Source: an uncultured beta proteobacterium
Lineage (GTDB): Bacteria; Pseudomonadota; Gammaproteobacteria; Burkholderiales; SG8-41
DNA length: 64,000 nt
Direction: 5' to 3'
Assembly: GCA_902825845.1 (NCBI GenBank)
Contig: CADECM010000019.1
Span: 1 to 64,000 of the forward strand
This document shows positions 1 through 8,073 of this stretch, in pieces. The notes beneath the pieces were generated by a model. That model saw only the letters and a list, made by a program, of their open reading frames with translations, had not been told where the DNA came from and ran no database searches. The translations under genes and the position numbers were made by a program. The first letter of the stretch is position 1; each line of letters starts with the position of its first letter.

Positions 1-294
1 CCCGACGCCGCCCCGCGCATCGCGGCGGTCTACGTGGCGTACCCGCATCTGGGAACGGTGCTGCCGGCGATGGGCTATGGCGCTGCGCAACTGGCTGATC
101 TCGCCAGGACCATCGACGCGACGCCGGCCGATGTGGTGGTCTCCGCGACGCCGATCGATCTGGCTGCACTGATTTCGGTGAACAAACGGATAGTGCGCGC
201 GCGATACGAATTTGCTGAAGTCGAAGATCCGGGACTCACCGGCATTGTGGACGACTATCTGCAGCGCAGCGGCCTGGCGGTGCGGGAGGAATGA
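1..294 (+). CDS. C-terminal part of a COG2403-type predicted GTPase
   Basis: The reading frame is open from base 1, so the 5' part lies outside the window and 97 codons remain. The visible part carries the features of the C-terminal domain of the cyclic 2,3-diphosphoglycerate synthetase-related GTPases: PHLGTVLPAMGY near the left edge, then VVVSATPIDLAALI, then a KR-I-VRARYEF strand. The G1 and G3 GTPase motifs would be upstream and cannot be checked. The biological role of this family in bacteria is not settled. It is often seen near stress and low-oxygen genes, which fits the genes that follow. Stop TGA; the next 145 bp hold JE1 and no gene. Confidence 0.7.
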   Translation, partial: PDAAPRIAAVYVAYPHLGTVLPAMGYGAAQLADLARTIDATPADVVVSATPIDLAALISVNKRIVRARYEFAEVEDPGLTGIVDDYLQRSGLAVREE

Positions 295-331
295 ACGCCA
301 GGCAATCGGGCGGCTGTAAAATAAGTTGAAC

Positions 332-362
332 TAAGTTATTGTTTTTATTGATATTTCTTATA
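332..362 (-). repeat. JE1, dispersed AT-rich junction element
   Basis: Core AAACAATAACTTA on the minus strand, with an A/T tract (ATATCAAT type) on its 5' side. It lies about 40 bp after the COG2403 stop, between two converging genes. It matches the other 16 copies at every invariant core position. Confidence 0.65.
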
Positions 363-440
363 TTTGTTCGCAACAACATCAAAGGCCCTTCCAGCCACAG
401 ATCAATATAGCAGTCAGGATAGGTTATGAATTTTCGGGTA

Positions 441-779
441 TTAGCGGGGCCGCTGCGCTCGCGCATGATGCAGTTCTGCCTCCAGTTCCCGTATGCGGTC
501 CAGCAGGCGCAGGGCCACGGCCAGGCCGTTCGCGTCGAGATCAAAATCATCGCGCAGGCGTGACGCGGCGCGGGCGAGCACGAGGCATTGCGCGCTGAAG
601 CGTGGCGCTGAAATACTGCGACCGGCAGCTGGTTCAATCGTAGTTACCGGGGACAGCGCGTCGCATTCGACGAGTTGCTGCAACTCTGCCTCGGTCAAGC
701 CCGACCACGCTTCCATTTCGGCAAGCGACAGTTCCCCGAATTCATCCAGCCATAGCCCTTCGGTGATTTCGATGTTCAC
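441..779 (-). CDS. cbpM: Chaperone modulator CbpM
   Basis: A 112-residue protein with the MerR-like helix-turn-helix fold expected of CbpM, which binds the J domain of CbpA and tunes its co-chaperone and DNA-binding activity. Visible features are the ITEGLWLDEFGELSLAEMEAWSGL stretch in two parts (residues 4-27), a second helical segment around LVLARAASRLRDDFDLDANG, and a C-terminal coiled segment (LLDRIRELEAELHHAR). The start is GTG at 779, overlapping the cbpA stop by three bases (GTGA), so the two are translationally coupled. Length and gene order match the family. Confidence 0.85.
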   Translation of the reverse strand: MNIEITEGLWLDEFGELSLAEMEAWSGLTEAELQQLVECDALSPVTTIEPAAGRSISAPRFSAQCLVLARAASRLRDDFDLDANGLAVALRLLDRIRELEAELHHARAQRPR

Positions 780-1720
780 GCCGCTGTCTCCGTGAAATGG
801 CTGCGCGGATCAAACGTGGATTGCGCTTTCATTTGCCGCAACAGTTCGCGCTCCTGCTCGCTCAACTCGGCGGGGAGGACGATCTGTACCACGGCGTAAA
901 GATCGCCGATGCCTTCGCGCGGATTGGGCAGGCCGCGCCGGGCCAGACGCAGTTTCTGGCCGCTGCGTGTTCCCGGCTGCACTTTCAGGTGCACCGGGCC
1001 ATGCAGCGTCGGCACCTCCACGGTCGCGCCGAGCGCGGCTTCCCACGGCGCGAGCGGCAGATCGATATAGAGGTCGTGGCCGCTGGCGCGAAACAAAGGG
1101 TGCGGCAGCAGATGAATGATCAAATAGAGGTCGCCGTCGCGTCCGCCGTTAAGCCCTTTGCCCCCTTTGCCAGGCAGCCGCAGCCGCTGGCCCTCTGCGG
1201 CACCCTTGGCGATGCGCGCCGTGAACGTGCGCGGGACACGGCGCATGAAGCCATCAGCGCCGGCCTCCGGCACCGCAAGGTTGACCTCGAATTCGGTGCC
1301 GCGCGCAGCCTGTTCCAGCGTGATTTGCGCGGCGACTTCAAAATCCTGGCCGGGAATCGGAAACGCGCCGCCGTGCGCATGGCCGCGGTGCCGCCCGCCA
1401 GACAGGCTGGCGAACAGGTCGGCAAGATCCATGTCGTCGAAAACCCCGCGCCCCTCGCCGTGCGCCTCGCCCCACTCGGGCGGGGGACGGAAATCCTGCC
1501 CCGGCCGAAAACTGCCGAGCTCGTCATAGGCAGCGCGTTTTTCAGGATCCTTCAGTGTTTCGTAAGCCTCGCCAATTTCCTGGAATGCTTCCTTGGCGTT
1601 TTTTTCCTTCGAAATGTCCGGATGAAACTTGTGCGCGAGCCGGCGATAGGCCTTCTTGATGGCGTCGGCGCCGGCTGTGCGCTCCACGCCCAGAATTTTG
1701 TAATAGTCCTTGTATTTCAT
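776..1720 (-). CDS. cbpA: DnaJ-type curved-DNA-binding co-chaperone CbpA
   Basis: A 314-residue type II DnaJ homologue. The N-terminal J domain (residues 1-70) has the HPD signature (HKFHPDISKE) that stimulates DnaK ATPase. A Gly/Phe-poor linker follows, then the two CTD beta-sandwich domains (residues about 110-300) with LPGKGGKGLNGG and GDLYLIIHLLPHPLF. There are no CxxCxGxG zinc repeats, which separates CbpA from DnaJ. Start chosen at ATG 1720 because MKYKDYYKILGVE is the canonical N terminus; the open frame runs 28 codons further upstream without similarity. A perfect FNR box lies 87 bp upstream, implying low-oxygen control. Confidence 0.9.
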   Translation of the reverse strand: MKYKDYYKILGVERTAGADAIKKAYRRLAHKFHPDISKEKNAKEAFQEIGEAYETLKDPEKRAAYDELGSFRPGQDFRPPPEWGEAHGEGRGVFDDMDLADLFASLSGGRHRGHAHGGAFPIPGQDFEVAAQITLEQAARGTEFEVNLAVPEAGADGFMRRVPRTFTARIAKGAAEGQRLRLPGKGGKGLNGGRDGDLYLIIHLLPHPLFRASGHDLYIDLPLAPWEAALGATVEVPTLHGPVHLKVQPGTRSGQKLRLARRGLPNPREGIGDLYAVVQIVLPAELSEQERELLRQMKAQSTFDPRSHFTETAA

Positions 1721-2134
1721 TGGGGTTGTTTCCGGTGCCGTCGCGCACCGGCGCGGGACATCACCGCGCCGCCGACACAACGATAGCGCGGGCGGCTGCA
1801 GCAATGTTGATCTGGATCAACAGCCGCGCCTGCGGTGAGCGCTTGGGTTGCAACGGAACCGTTTCTTCGACAGTCAAACAAGCCCATTCACCTGTCCGGC
1901 ACAAGCCGCGGCGTTGATGCCGCGGCCATGCAACGCTATGCTGTTGCCCTCTCGCCGGCTGCCGGGGAACAGCGGTGTGGCGAAGGGCATGTCCGCAGCC
2001 GCAAGTCCGTGGCGGGGGGGCTGCGCAACACCCGCGGCTGATTTTTTGCCGCATTGTGCAACGAAGTTGCGGCTTTGGATGTCTTACCAGCGTTTGCGAA
2101 AGCGTGTGCAACAAACTGGCGTGAGGCAGAGCTT
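1721..2134. other. Intergenic region between divergent genes
   Basis: A 414-bp stretch without a convincing gene. It holds the FNR box at 1807-1820 and must contain the promoters of cbpA (leftward) and of the envelope-protein gene at 2135 (rightward). Overlapping short open frames here have no recognisable similarity. No hairpin terminator was seen. Confidence 0.5.
1807..1820. promoter_or_regulatory. Perfect FNR/ANR box
   Basis: TTGATCTGGATCAA is an exact match to the palindromic FNR/ANR consensus TTGAT-N4-ATCAA. It lies 87 bp upstream of the cbpA start. The regulator at 6183-6983 carries the E-xx-SR recognition helix that reads this site. Confidence 0.8.
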
Positions 2135-2623
2135 ATGATAAAACCGTCGTCAACCGTGTTTGTCGGGCTGCTGTCTGCCGCGCTCATGGGCGCGCTGATG
2201 GCAGTACCGACCCACGCGGATGCGCAGCGCCGCGCCGCGGGCGCCCGTGCCGCGCCTGCTCCCGCCCGTACGCCGCCTCCCGCTGTGCGCGGCGGGACGG
2301 GCGGTGTGCGTAGTCCGGTTGTCGGCACGCGCAGTCACCGGGTGTATCGCGGTCCGCGCGTGGTTGTCGGCGCGCCGATCATTGCCTCACCGTGGTTTTA
2401 CGATCCGTATCCGTACTACCAAGGGTACGGCCCATATTACTATCCGCCGGCGCCGTATGTGTATGAAGAACCCATGGTTTACGTGGAAAAAACACCGCCG
2501 CCCGAATCCGCCCCGGCACCCGAGCAGTATTGGTATTACTGCGAGGATTCAAAAACCTATTATCCCCATGTGCAGACCTGCGCCACGCCGTGGCAGCGGG
2601 TCATTCCGCACGCACCGCAATGA
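2135..2623 (+). CDS. Secreted Tyr/Pro-rich envelope protein of unknown function
   Basis: A 162-residue protein starting at ATG 2135, chosen because it begins a clear signal peptide (basic MIKPSS, hydrophobic FVGLLSAALMGALMAV, then a cut near HADAQ). The mature part is low complexity: an Ala/Arg/Pro stretch, then a Tyr/Pro-rich segment (PYPYYQGYGPYYYPP), then a C-terminal YWYYCEDSKTYYPHVQTC unit with two cysteines. That last unit recurs in small periplasmic proteins of beta- and gammaproteobacteria, with no assigned function. Eleven bases separate it from the lipoprotein gene downstream, so the two are likely cotranscribed. Confidence 0.75.
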   Translation: MIKPSSTVFVGLLSAALMGALMAVPTHADAQRRAAGARAAPAPARTPPPAVRGGTGGVRSPVVGTRSHRVYRGPRVVVGAPIIASPWFYDPYPYYQGYGPYYYPPAPYVYEEPMVYVEKTPPPESAPAPEQYWYYCEDSKTYYPHVQTCATPWQRVIPHAPQ

Positions 2624-2633
2624 GCTTATCGCC

Positions 2634-3167
2634 ATGCCCATGCCTGCCCCGATGACAAAAATCCCGCTGATCGTGCTGCTGACCGCGGCGCTCGCCGGCT
2701 GCACCACCGTACCGACCGGACCGAGCCGCATGGCTTTGCCGGGGAGCGGCAGGAGTTTCGATCAGTTTCGGGTCGACGATGCGGTGTGCCGGCAATATGC
2801 GCTGGAGAACTCCGGCGCAACGCCGTCGCAGGTGCAGGAGGCCAGCGGCGTCAAAAGCGCGGTAGTGGGCACTGCGGTTGGCGCGGCAGCTGGCGCGGCG
2901 ATAGGCGGCACGGGACGTGACGCGGCGGCGGGTGCCGGCGTAGGCTTGCTGGTGGGGGCGCTCGCCGGAACGGCGGCAGCCGACCAGAGTTGGTATGCCA
3001 TGCAACGGCGCTACGACACCGGCTATACGCAATGCATGTATGCGAAGGGACATCGCGTCGCGGTGCCCGGCGGCGCGCTCTATTCGCAGCCGGTTGCCCC
3101 GCAGCCGTACTATGCGCCGCCGCCGCCGGGGTCCGCGCCGCCGCCGCCGTCATCGATCGTGCGCTAA
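2634..3167 (+). CDS. Glycine-zipper outer-membrane lipoprotein
   Basis: The lipoprotein signal ends in a lipobox (LAAALAGC-like, seen as TAALAGCTT), so the mature protein is a lipoprotein with Cys near residue 23. The centre (VVGTAVGAAAGAAIGGTGRD, then AGAGVGLLVGALAGTAA) is a glycine-zipper membrane segment, and the tail is Pro/Tyr-rich. Two starts are possible: ATG 2634, or ATG 2652, which gives the more typical MTKIPLIVLL leader. Neither has a strong ribosome site. Such proteins are outer-membrane structural or stress proteins; no precise role can be given. Confidence 0.75.
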   Translation: MPMPAPMTKIPLIVLLTAALAGCTTVPTGPSRMALPGSGRSFDQFRVDDAVCRQYALENSGATPSQVQEASGVKSAVVGTAVGAAAGAAIGGTGRDAAAGAGVGLLVGALAGTAAADQSWYAMQRRYDTGYTQCMYAKGHRVAVPGGALYSQPVAPQPYYAPPPPGSAPPPPSSIVR

Positions 3168-3204
3168 CCCCGACAGGTTCCGCAGCGCCGACACGCTGCC
3201 AGGT

Positions 3205-3594
3205 TCAGTGCACCGGTGGCGCTGACGTGCCGGCGCCCCATTGCCTGCCCACCGTGATCACGATTTCCCGCACTTTGTCGAATTCCCTGATTTTGTCCAG
3301 AAAATACTCGGCGCCCAGACGCAGGCAATACTGCCGGGTGGTTTCTTCTGCGCTGTGGGTGAGGACCACCGCAATCACCGGGAACGGGTGACGCTTGATC
3401 TGCCGCAGAAGGTCGATGCCGTTGGGTATGGCGACGTCGAGTATCGTCAGTTGTGGATTCAGATTGCGCATGACGTTGAGGGCATCCTGCGCCGTTGTGA
3501 CGCGTCCGACCACTTGTGCGACATCGGCAATGGTGGTTGCCAGCCGTTCAATAACGGCACATGACTGATCCGCGATCAGTACACGCGGAATCAT
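3205..3594 (-). CDS. Single-domain response regulator (receiver only)
   Basis: A CheY-like receiver of about 129 residues with no output domain. Visible features are VLIADQ for strand 1 (one acidic residue of the usual pair), the phospho-acceptor Asp in LTILDVAIPNG, the Thr switch in VVLTHSAEE and the conserved Lys in YFLDKIREF. The start is set at ATG 3594 (MIPRVLIAD); a 17-codon upstream extension has no similarity. It diverges from the histidine kinase at 3796, with an FNR-type box between them. It may be a second target or a phosphate sink for that kinase; this is inferred from position. Confidence 0.8.
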   Translation of the reverse strand: MIPRVLIADQSCAVIERLATTIADVAQVVGRVTTAQDALNVMRNLNPQLTILDVAIPNGIDLLRQIKRHPFPVIAVVLTHSAEETTRQYCLRLGAEYFLDKIREFDKVREIVITVGRQWGAGTSAPPVH

Positions 3595-3694
3595 CCGCGA
3601 TTGCTGATTACTCGATGCGTCCTCCACGGTGCGATAACCTCCCACTGGCTCTGGCTGCTGCTGTTAGAATCTATTGCATCCCGAACGACGGTGA

Positions 3695-3708
3695 TTGATC
3701 TGGGTCAA
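3695..3708. promoter_or_regulatory. FNR/ANR-type box
   Basis: TTGATCTGGGTCAA differs from the FNR consensus at one base of the right half. It lies in the divergent region, 101 bp from the receiver gene start and 88 bp from the histidine kinase start, so it could serve either. Confidence 0.65.
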
Positions 3709-3753
3709 ATCAGCGCCAACGTTGATGCCATAAGGCATGCAGGATGCATGATT

Positions 3754-3782
3754 ATAAGTATCTGTTTTTATTGATATATTTC
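3754..3782 (-). repeat. JE2, dispersed AT-rich junction element
   Basis: Core AAACAGATACTTA on the minus strand with the tract ATATATCAATA beside it. It ends 14 bp before the histidine kinase start codon, so it occupies the place of the leader and ribosome-binding region. Confidence 0.65.
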
Positions 3783-3795
3783 AAGGCGACGCAGC

Positions 3796-5328
3796 GTGGA
3801 GGCAGGGTCACCGAAGGACTTTAACCGCGTGCGTGCGCTCGAAGCACACGAGGCACAACTGGCGGCGATTGTGCATTCCGTCAAGCTGGCGGTGATCAGT
3901 GTTGACGAGGCGCAGACCATCGTACTGTTCAATCCCGAGGCCGAAGCCGTGTTCCGTTGCAGCGCGGCGGAAGCGCTGGGCAGGCCGCTGGACTTGTTTA
4001 TTCCGGTGGCGTCGCGCGCGGCGCACCGCAGTCTCGTGGCCAGCTATGACGGCAGTTCGGGTGAACATGGTTCGCGCACCATGGGCGGCGAGCGCATTCT
4101 TGCCGGCCTGCGCGCGGATGGCGAGGAGTTTCCGATCGAGGCGACGATCTCGATCGCCGCGGTGGAAGGCCGCAAGCTGTTCACGGTCATATTGCGCGAC
4201 GTTTCCGAGCGCGAGCGTGTATACGGAGAACTGCGCCGCTACGGCGACATCATCGACAATTCGAATGACGCCATCGTCAGCCGCGCGGTGGACGGCGCCG
4301 TGCTGACCTGGAATCGTGCGGCGGAACGTCTGTTCGGCTATACCGCGGCGGAAATGGTGGGCCAGGACATCAGCAGGCTCTATTCCCCGAGCACGCCGCC
4401 GGATCAGCGTGATCTTACCGCGCACGCCGCGCGCGGCGCACCGATCGAGAATTTCGAAACCATACGCCGGCACAGGGACGGCACGGACCTTGAGGTGGCA
4501 ATCACCCTGTCGCTGGTGCGCGACCGCGATGGGCGGGTTACCGGCTCATCGGCAATCTATCGCGACATCTCCGAGCGCAAGCGCATGGAGTCGGAATTGC
4601 GCCGCCTGCTGCAGGAACAGCGGCGGGCCGAGGTGCAGGTGCGCGAATCGCGCGACCGGCTGCGCGAACTGTCCTCCGCCCTGCAAACCATACGCGAAGA
4701 GGAAAAAACCCACATCGCGCGCGAACTGCACGATGAATTGGGGCAGGCGCTCACCGCGCTGAAAATGGATGCTTCGGTGATCGCCGCGGAACTCGATCCC
4801 GCGCAGGATGTGCTGCGCAAGCGCGCGGAGGGCATGAAGCAGATGATCGATGCCACCGTGGCGTCCGTGCGGCGCATTTCCGCGGACCTGCGTCCGGTGA
4901 TGCTGGACAACCTGGGTCTGGTGCCGACGCTCGAATGGCTGACCCGCGAATTTTCCAGACGCACCGGCATTCCCGTCGAGCTGGATATTCCCGACGAGAA
5001 CCTCGGCGTCGGGGGCGATGCCGCCACCGCCATTTTTCGCATTGTGCAGGAGGCGCTGACCAATGTGGCGCGGCATGCCGGCGCCCGCCACGTGAGTGTC
5101 GAGGTGGTTCTCGACAACGGCACGGTGGTGGTGCGGGTGTGCGATGACGGCAAGGGGATCGCGGAAGAAGATTCGCACAAGGCGCGGTCGTTTGGCCTGC
5201 TCGGCATGCGCGAGCGCGCCTACGTGCTGGGCGGCGAGCTGCGGGTGGCGCGCGCGCCGCGGGGCGGCACCCTGATCGAGGCGGTGATACCGGCGTTCGG
5301 CACCACCCGCGACAGGAGCGCCACATGA
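3796..5328 (+). CDS. Cytosolic PAS-PAS sensor histidine kinase, NarL-partner type
   Basis: A 510-residue kinase with no membrane segments. Two PAS domains (about residues 15-140 and 145-265) precede a HisKA_3 dimerisation helix (IARELHDELGQALTALKMD, His near residue 311) and a HATPase domain with NVARHAGARH, DDGKGI and GLLGMRER. The first PAS resembles the FixL sensor PAS (RAAHRSLVASY, then GLRADGEEFPIE), and its His sits where FixL binds haem; many haem-free PAS domains share that His, so oxygen sensing is only a hypothesis. GTG start at 3796. The stop overlaps the regulator start (ATGA), marking a two-gene operon. Confidence 0.9.
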   Translation: MEAGSPKDFNRVRALEAHEAQLAAIVHSVKLAVISVDEAQTIVLFNPEAEAVFRCSAAEALGRPLDLFIPVASRAAHRSLVASYDGSSGEHGSRTMGGERILAGLRADGEEFPIEATISIAAVEGRKLFTVILRDVSERERVYGELRRYGDIIDNSNDAIVSRAVDGAVLTWNRAAERLFGYTAAEMVGQDISRLYSPSTPPDQRDLTAHAARGAPIENFETIRRHRDGTDLEVAITLSLVRDRDGRVTGSSAIYRDISERKRMESELRRLLQEQRRAEVQVRESRDRLRELSSALQTIREEEKTHIARELHDELGQALTALKMDASVIAAELDPAQDVLRKRAEGMKQMIDATVASVRRISADLRPVMLDNLGLVPTLEWLTREFSRRTGIPVELDIPDENLGVGGDAATAIFRIVQEALTNVARHAGARHVSVEVVLDNGTVVVRVCDDGKGIAEEDSHKARSFGLLGMRERAYVLGGELRVARAPRGGTLIEAVIPAFGTTRDRSAT

Positions 5329-5981
5329 TACGGGTGCTGGTCGCGGACGATCACGGCATCGTGCGCGAGGGGCTGAAACAGATCCTCGCCAGGAGCGGCG
5401 ATCTCACGGTGGCGGGCGAGGCTGCGAACGGCAACGAGGTGCTGAAGCTGGTGCGCGAGAAAGAATGGGATGTGCTGGTGACCGACATGTCGATGCCCGG
5501 GCGCAACGGCATCGAACTCATCAAGCTGGTGAAGGAGACGTGCCCGAAGTTGCCGGTGCTGGTGCTGAGCATGTACGGCGAAGAGCAGTATGCGGTGCGC
5601 GCCATACGTGCCGGCGCCTCGGGCTACCTCAACAAGGAAAGCGCGAGCGATCAGCTGGTTGCCGCCATCCGCAAGATCGCGGGCGGCGGCATTCATGTGT
5701 CCGCCGCGGTGGCGGAGGCGCTGTTTCACAACGTGCGCGGGGGCGACACCGGCGCGCCGCACGAGCAGTTGTCCGATCGCGAATTCCAGGTGCTGCAACT
5801 GATTGCCGGCGGCAAATCGGTGGCGGATATTGCCGCTGCGCTGAGTCTGAGTCCCAAGACCGTCAGCACCCACAAGACGCGCATCCTCGACAAGATGCAC
5901 ATGAGCAATCAGGCGGAACTTATCCGCTATGCGATCGAACATCGCCTGGTCGACGCCGCGCCCGACACCGCGGGTTGTTAG
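5325..5981 (+). CDS. NarL/FixJ-family response regulator
   Basis: A 218-residue regulator. The receiver (1-120) has DDH near the N terminus, phospho-Asp in VLVTDMSMPG, Ser in VLVLSMYGEE and Lys in GYLNKESA. The LuxR-type helix-turn-helix (about 150-212) reads LSDREFQVLQLIAGGKSVAD and SPKTVSTHKTRILDKM. It overlaps the kinase stop by four bases, so it is the cognate partner. By family it should activate or repress promoters on phosphorylation; its regulon is not visible. Followed by JE3 and then the FNR-type regulator gene. Confidence 0.92.
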   Translation: MIRVLVADDHGIVREGLKQILARSGDLTVAGEAANGNEVLKLVREKEWDVLVTDMSMPGRNGIELIKLVKETCPKLPVLVLSMYGEEQYAVRAIRAGASGYLNKESASDQLVAAIRKIAGGGIHVSAAVAEALFHNVRGGDTGAPHEQLSDREFQVLQLIAGGKSVADIAAALSLSPKTVSTHKTRILDKMHMSNQAELIRYAIEHRLVDAAPDTAGC

Positions 5982-5993
5982 CCGGGATGTTAT

Positions 5994-6025
5994 GTAAGTT
6001 GTTGTTTTACAAAAATTTTTATTAT
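5994..6025 (-). repeat. JE3, dispersed AT-rich junction element
   Basis: Core AAACAACAACTTA on the minus strand with an adjoining run of A/T (TTTTTATTATATT on the plus strand). It starts 12 bp after the response-regulator stop, in the 201-bp leader of the fnr-like gene. Confidence 0.6.
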
Positions 6026-6182
6026 ATTGCTGCCCAGGGAAAAATCCCCGACGGGGTAGGAAAGCGCCTACAAGCAGCGGCGCCACATCCCGATAGCGGT
6101 TTCAGCCGGCACTGATACCGCGCGTTGCGAGACGCTCCTACAGTGGAGCCGTCAATCATCGCATCCAACCGGGAGTTTTGCC

Positions 6183-6983
6183 ATGACCGCCGCCTCTCAG
6201 CTTCGCACTGCCACGCCGCATGTTGTGACATTCAACCAGCGCCCGCACTTGCGCGTGGTGGACGATGCGGCGTCCAGCCGAAGCGCCTGTGCGCACTGTG
6301 CGCTCAGCGCCCTGTGCCTGCCCGACGGACTGGCGGACAAGGAGCGCGAGGAATTCGCCGCGCTCATCTTTCACCACAAGCGGCTGCACGCGGGGCAGGC
6401 GCTGTTCCGTGCCGGCGAAACATTCAACAATCTGTATTTCGTCAAGACCGGTTCGCTCAAGACCGTGGTGCTGCTTGATGACGGGCGCGAGCAGGTGACG
6501 GGTTTCCACCTTGCGGGCGATGTGCTGGGGGTGGACGCAATCAGTTCGCCCACCCATCCGAGCGAAGCGGTCGCGCTGGAAGAAACCCATGTGTGCGCCA
6601 TTGCGTTTGCGCAACTGACGCGCCTGAGCCAGCGCGTGGCACACCTGCAAACGTATGTGCAGCGCCTGCTGGCGCGCGAGGTGGTGCGCGATCAGGGCTT
6701 GTTGCTGTTGCTTGGGCGCATGCAGGCTGACGAGCGCGTGGCGGCGTTCCTGATCAACATTTCAAAACGCTTCAAGGCGCGCGGCTGCTCGCCGTTTGAG
6801 TTCACGTTGTCGATGGCACGCGAGGAAATCGGCAACTACCTCGGGCTGACGCTGGAGACCGTGAGCCGCTGCTTCTCGCGCCTGAAGAGCAACGGCGTGC
6901 TGAGTGTCGAGAATCGCCACATCCGCATCCTCGATCCCGGCGCCCTGCAAAAAGTCATCGGCGCCAGGGAATCCTTTCACTAA
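6183..6983 (+). CDS. anr: FNR/ANR-type oxygen-sensing transcription regulator
   Basis: A 266-residue Crp/Fnr-family protein. Cys36, Cys39, Cys45 (CAHCALSALC) and Cys138 (ETHVCAI) match the four ligands of the oxygen-labile 4Fe-4S cluster of FNR. A cAMP-binding-type beta roll covers about residues 60-150, then a dimer helix, then a helix-turn-helix whose recognition helix reads ETVSRCFSRL; E, S and R at these places contact TTGAT half-sites. Under low oxygen the dimer should activate genes with FNR boxes, and five good ones lie in this window. The start ATG 6183 follows a GGGAG ribosome site. The symbol fnr would serve equally well. Confidence 0.92.
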   Translation: MTAASQLRTATPHVVTFNQRPHLRVVDDAASSRSACAHCALSALCLPDGLADKEREEFAALIFHHKRLHAGQALFRAGETFNNLYFVKTGSLKTVVLLDDGREQVTGFHLAGDVLGVDAISSPTHPSEAVALEETHVCAIAFAQLTRLSQRVAHLQTYVQRLLAREVVRDQGLLLLLGRMQADERVAAFLINISKRFKARGCSPFEFTLSMAREEIGNYLGLTLETVSRCFSRLKSNGVLSVENRHIRILDPGALQKVIGARESFH

Positions 6984-7009
6984 CCCGAGTTCCCCTGCAA
7001 GGAGTTACT

Positions 7010-7456
7010 ATGTATTCGCATATTCTGGTTCCGATCGACGGCAGCGCGCTGGCGCTCAATGCGGCGCACCAGGCGATCGCAATGGCCAAACTGTGCAAGG
7101 CCAGGATGAGTGTCATTCTGGTATCGCGCAGTTATCGGCAGGTGCACGAAGAGGGGTTTATCTCGCCCGTGGTCAACACCGTGCGTGAACGCTGGGAAGA
7201 GGAAGCAAGCGCGCGCGCGAAGCACATCACCGACGCGGTGTGCGCGGATGCGGCAAAGGCCGGTGTTGCGTGCGTGTCATTGCATGCGTTCAACGATGCG
7301 CCGTACGAGGCCATCATCGAGGCCGCGAACAAGAACGCCTGCGACCTGATTGTCATGGGTTCGCATGGGCACGGCGGCGTCAAGCAGTTCCTGGTGGGCA
7401 GCGAGACCAGCCGCGTGCTGTCGCACACCAAGACACCGGTGCTGGTCTACCGCTGA
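7010..7456 (+). CDS. Universal stress protein (UspA family)
   Basis: A 148-residue single Usp domain. The N terminus reads MYSHILVPIDGS and the ATP-binding motif G-2X-G-9X-G(S/T) is intact (GSHGHGGVKQFLVGS, then TPVLVYR at the C terminus), so it is of the nucleotide-binding class. A GGAG ribosome site precedes ATG 7010. It begins 26 bp after the FNR-type regulator and is probably in the same transcript. It is paralogous to the next gene, with the same EEGFISP/KGYFPP insert. Family members support survival in growth arrest or low oxygen. Confidence 0.9.
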   Translation: MYSHILVPIDGSALALNAAHQAIAMAKLCKARMSVILVSRSYRQVHEEGFISPVVNTVRERWEEEASARAKHITDAVCADAAKAGVACVSLHAFNDAPYEAIIEAANKNACDLIVMGSHGHGGVKQFLVGSETSRVLSHTKTPVLVYR

Positions 7457-7487
7457 TGCGCTGAGCGGCACGGTGCCGGCGGCGGCG

Positions 7488-7934
7488 ATGTATCGGCATA
7501 TTCTTGCGTCGATCGACGGCAGCGAATTGTCGCTGCGGGCCGGCGCCAGGGCGATCGCGCTGGCCGGTGCCCTCAACGCGCGCTTGAGCGCGGTCATGGT
7601 CTGTCCCACCTTCCAGCAACTCGCCGACAAGGGTTATTTTCCGCCGACGATGGATGTCGACCGCGGCCTGTGGGAGCAGGGCATCGCCGGGCGCGCGAGG
7701 GCGATACTGGGGCGCCTTGAAGCGCAGGCGGCCGCCGAAGGCGTGATATGCGGCACCATCCTTGTGGTTGACGACGATCCCTATCACAGCATCATCGGGG
7801 CCGCGCAGGCCAATGGCTGCGACCTGATCGTCATGGGATCGCACGGCTACGGCAGGGTGAAACAATGGTTTCTCGGCAGTCAGACCACCCAGGTGCTGTC
7901 GCATTCGACGATTCCAGTGCTGGTGTTCCGTTGA
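7488..7934 (+). CDS. Universal stress protein (UspA family), tandem paralogue
   Basis: A 148-residue Usp domain starting at ATG 7488 (MYRHILASIDGSELSL). It carries GSHGYGRVKQWFLGSQTT, the G-2X-G-9X-G(S/T) nucleotide motif, and ends TIPVLVFR. Thirty-one bases separate it from the preceding Usp gene, to which it is clearly related along its whole length, so the pair is a tandem duplication. The open frame extends far upstream over the previous gene, but only the chosen ATG gives the family N terminus. Confidence 0.9.
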   Translation: MYRHILASIDGSELSLRAGARAIALAGALNARLSAVMVCPTFQQLADKGYFPPTMDVDRGLWEQGIAGRARAILGRLEAQAAAEGVICGTILVVDDDPYHSIIGAAQANGCDLIVMGSHGYGRVKQWFLGSQTTQVLSHSTIPVLVFR

Positions 7935-8073
7935 GTACCGCCCGCCCCGCGGCATGCTGCGGGCGGATTCACCAGCGCGCACTGCGAAGCGGCGATGCCA
8001 TGCAGGCGCCGGAGAACCCGATATTTCGCGGCACGATTTCACGGCCGCACGGCCGCGCATCGTGGCACGCCGC

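Noticed and set aside
797..1786. Long plus-strand open frame (329 codons)
   Set aside because: It is antisense to cbpA, lacks any domain and has composition typical of a GC-rich shadow frame.
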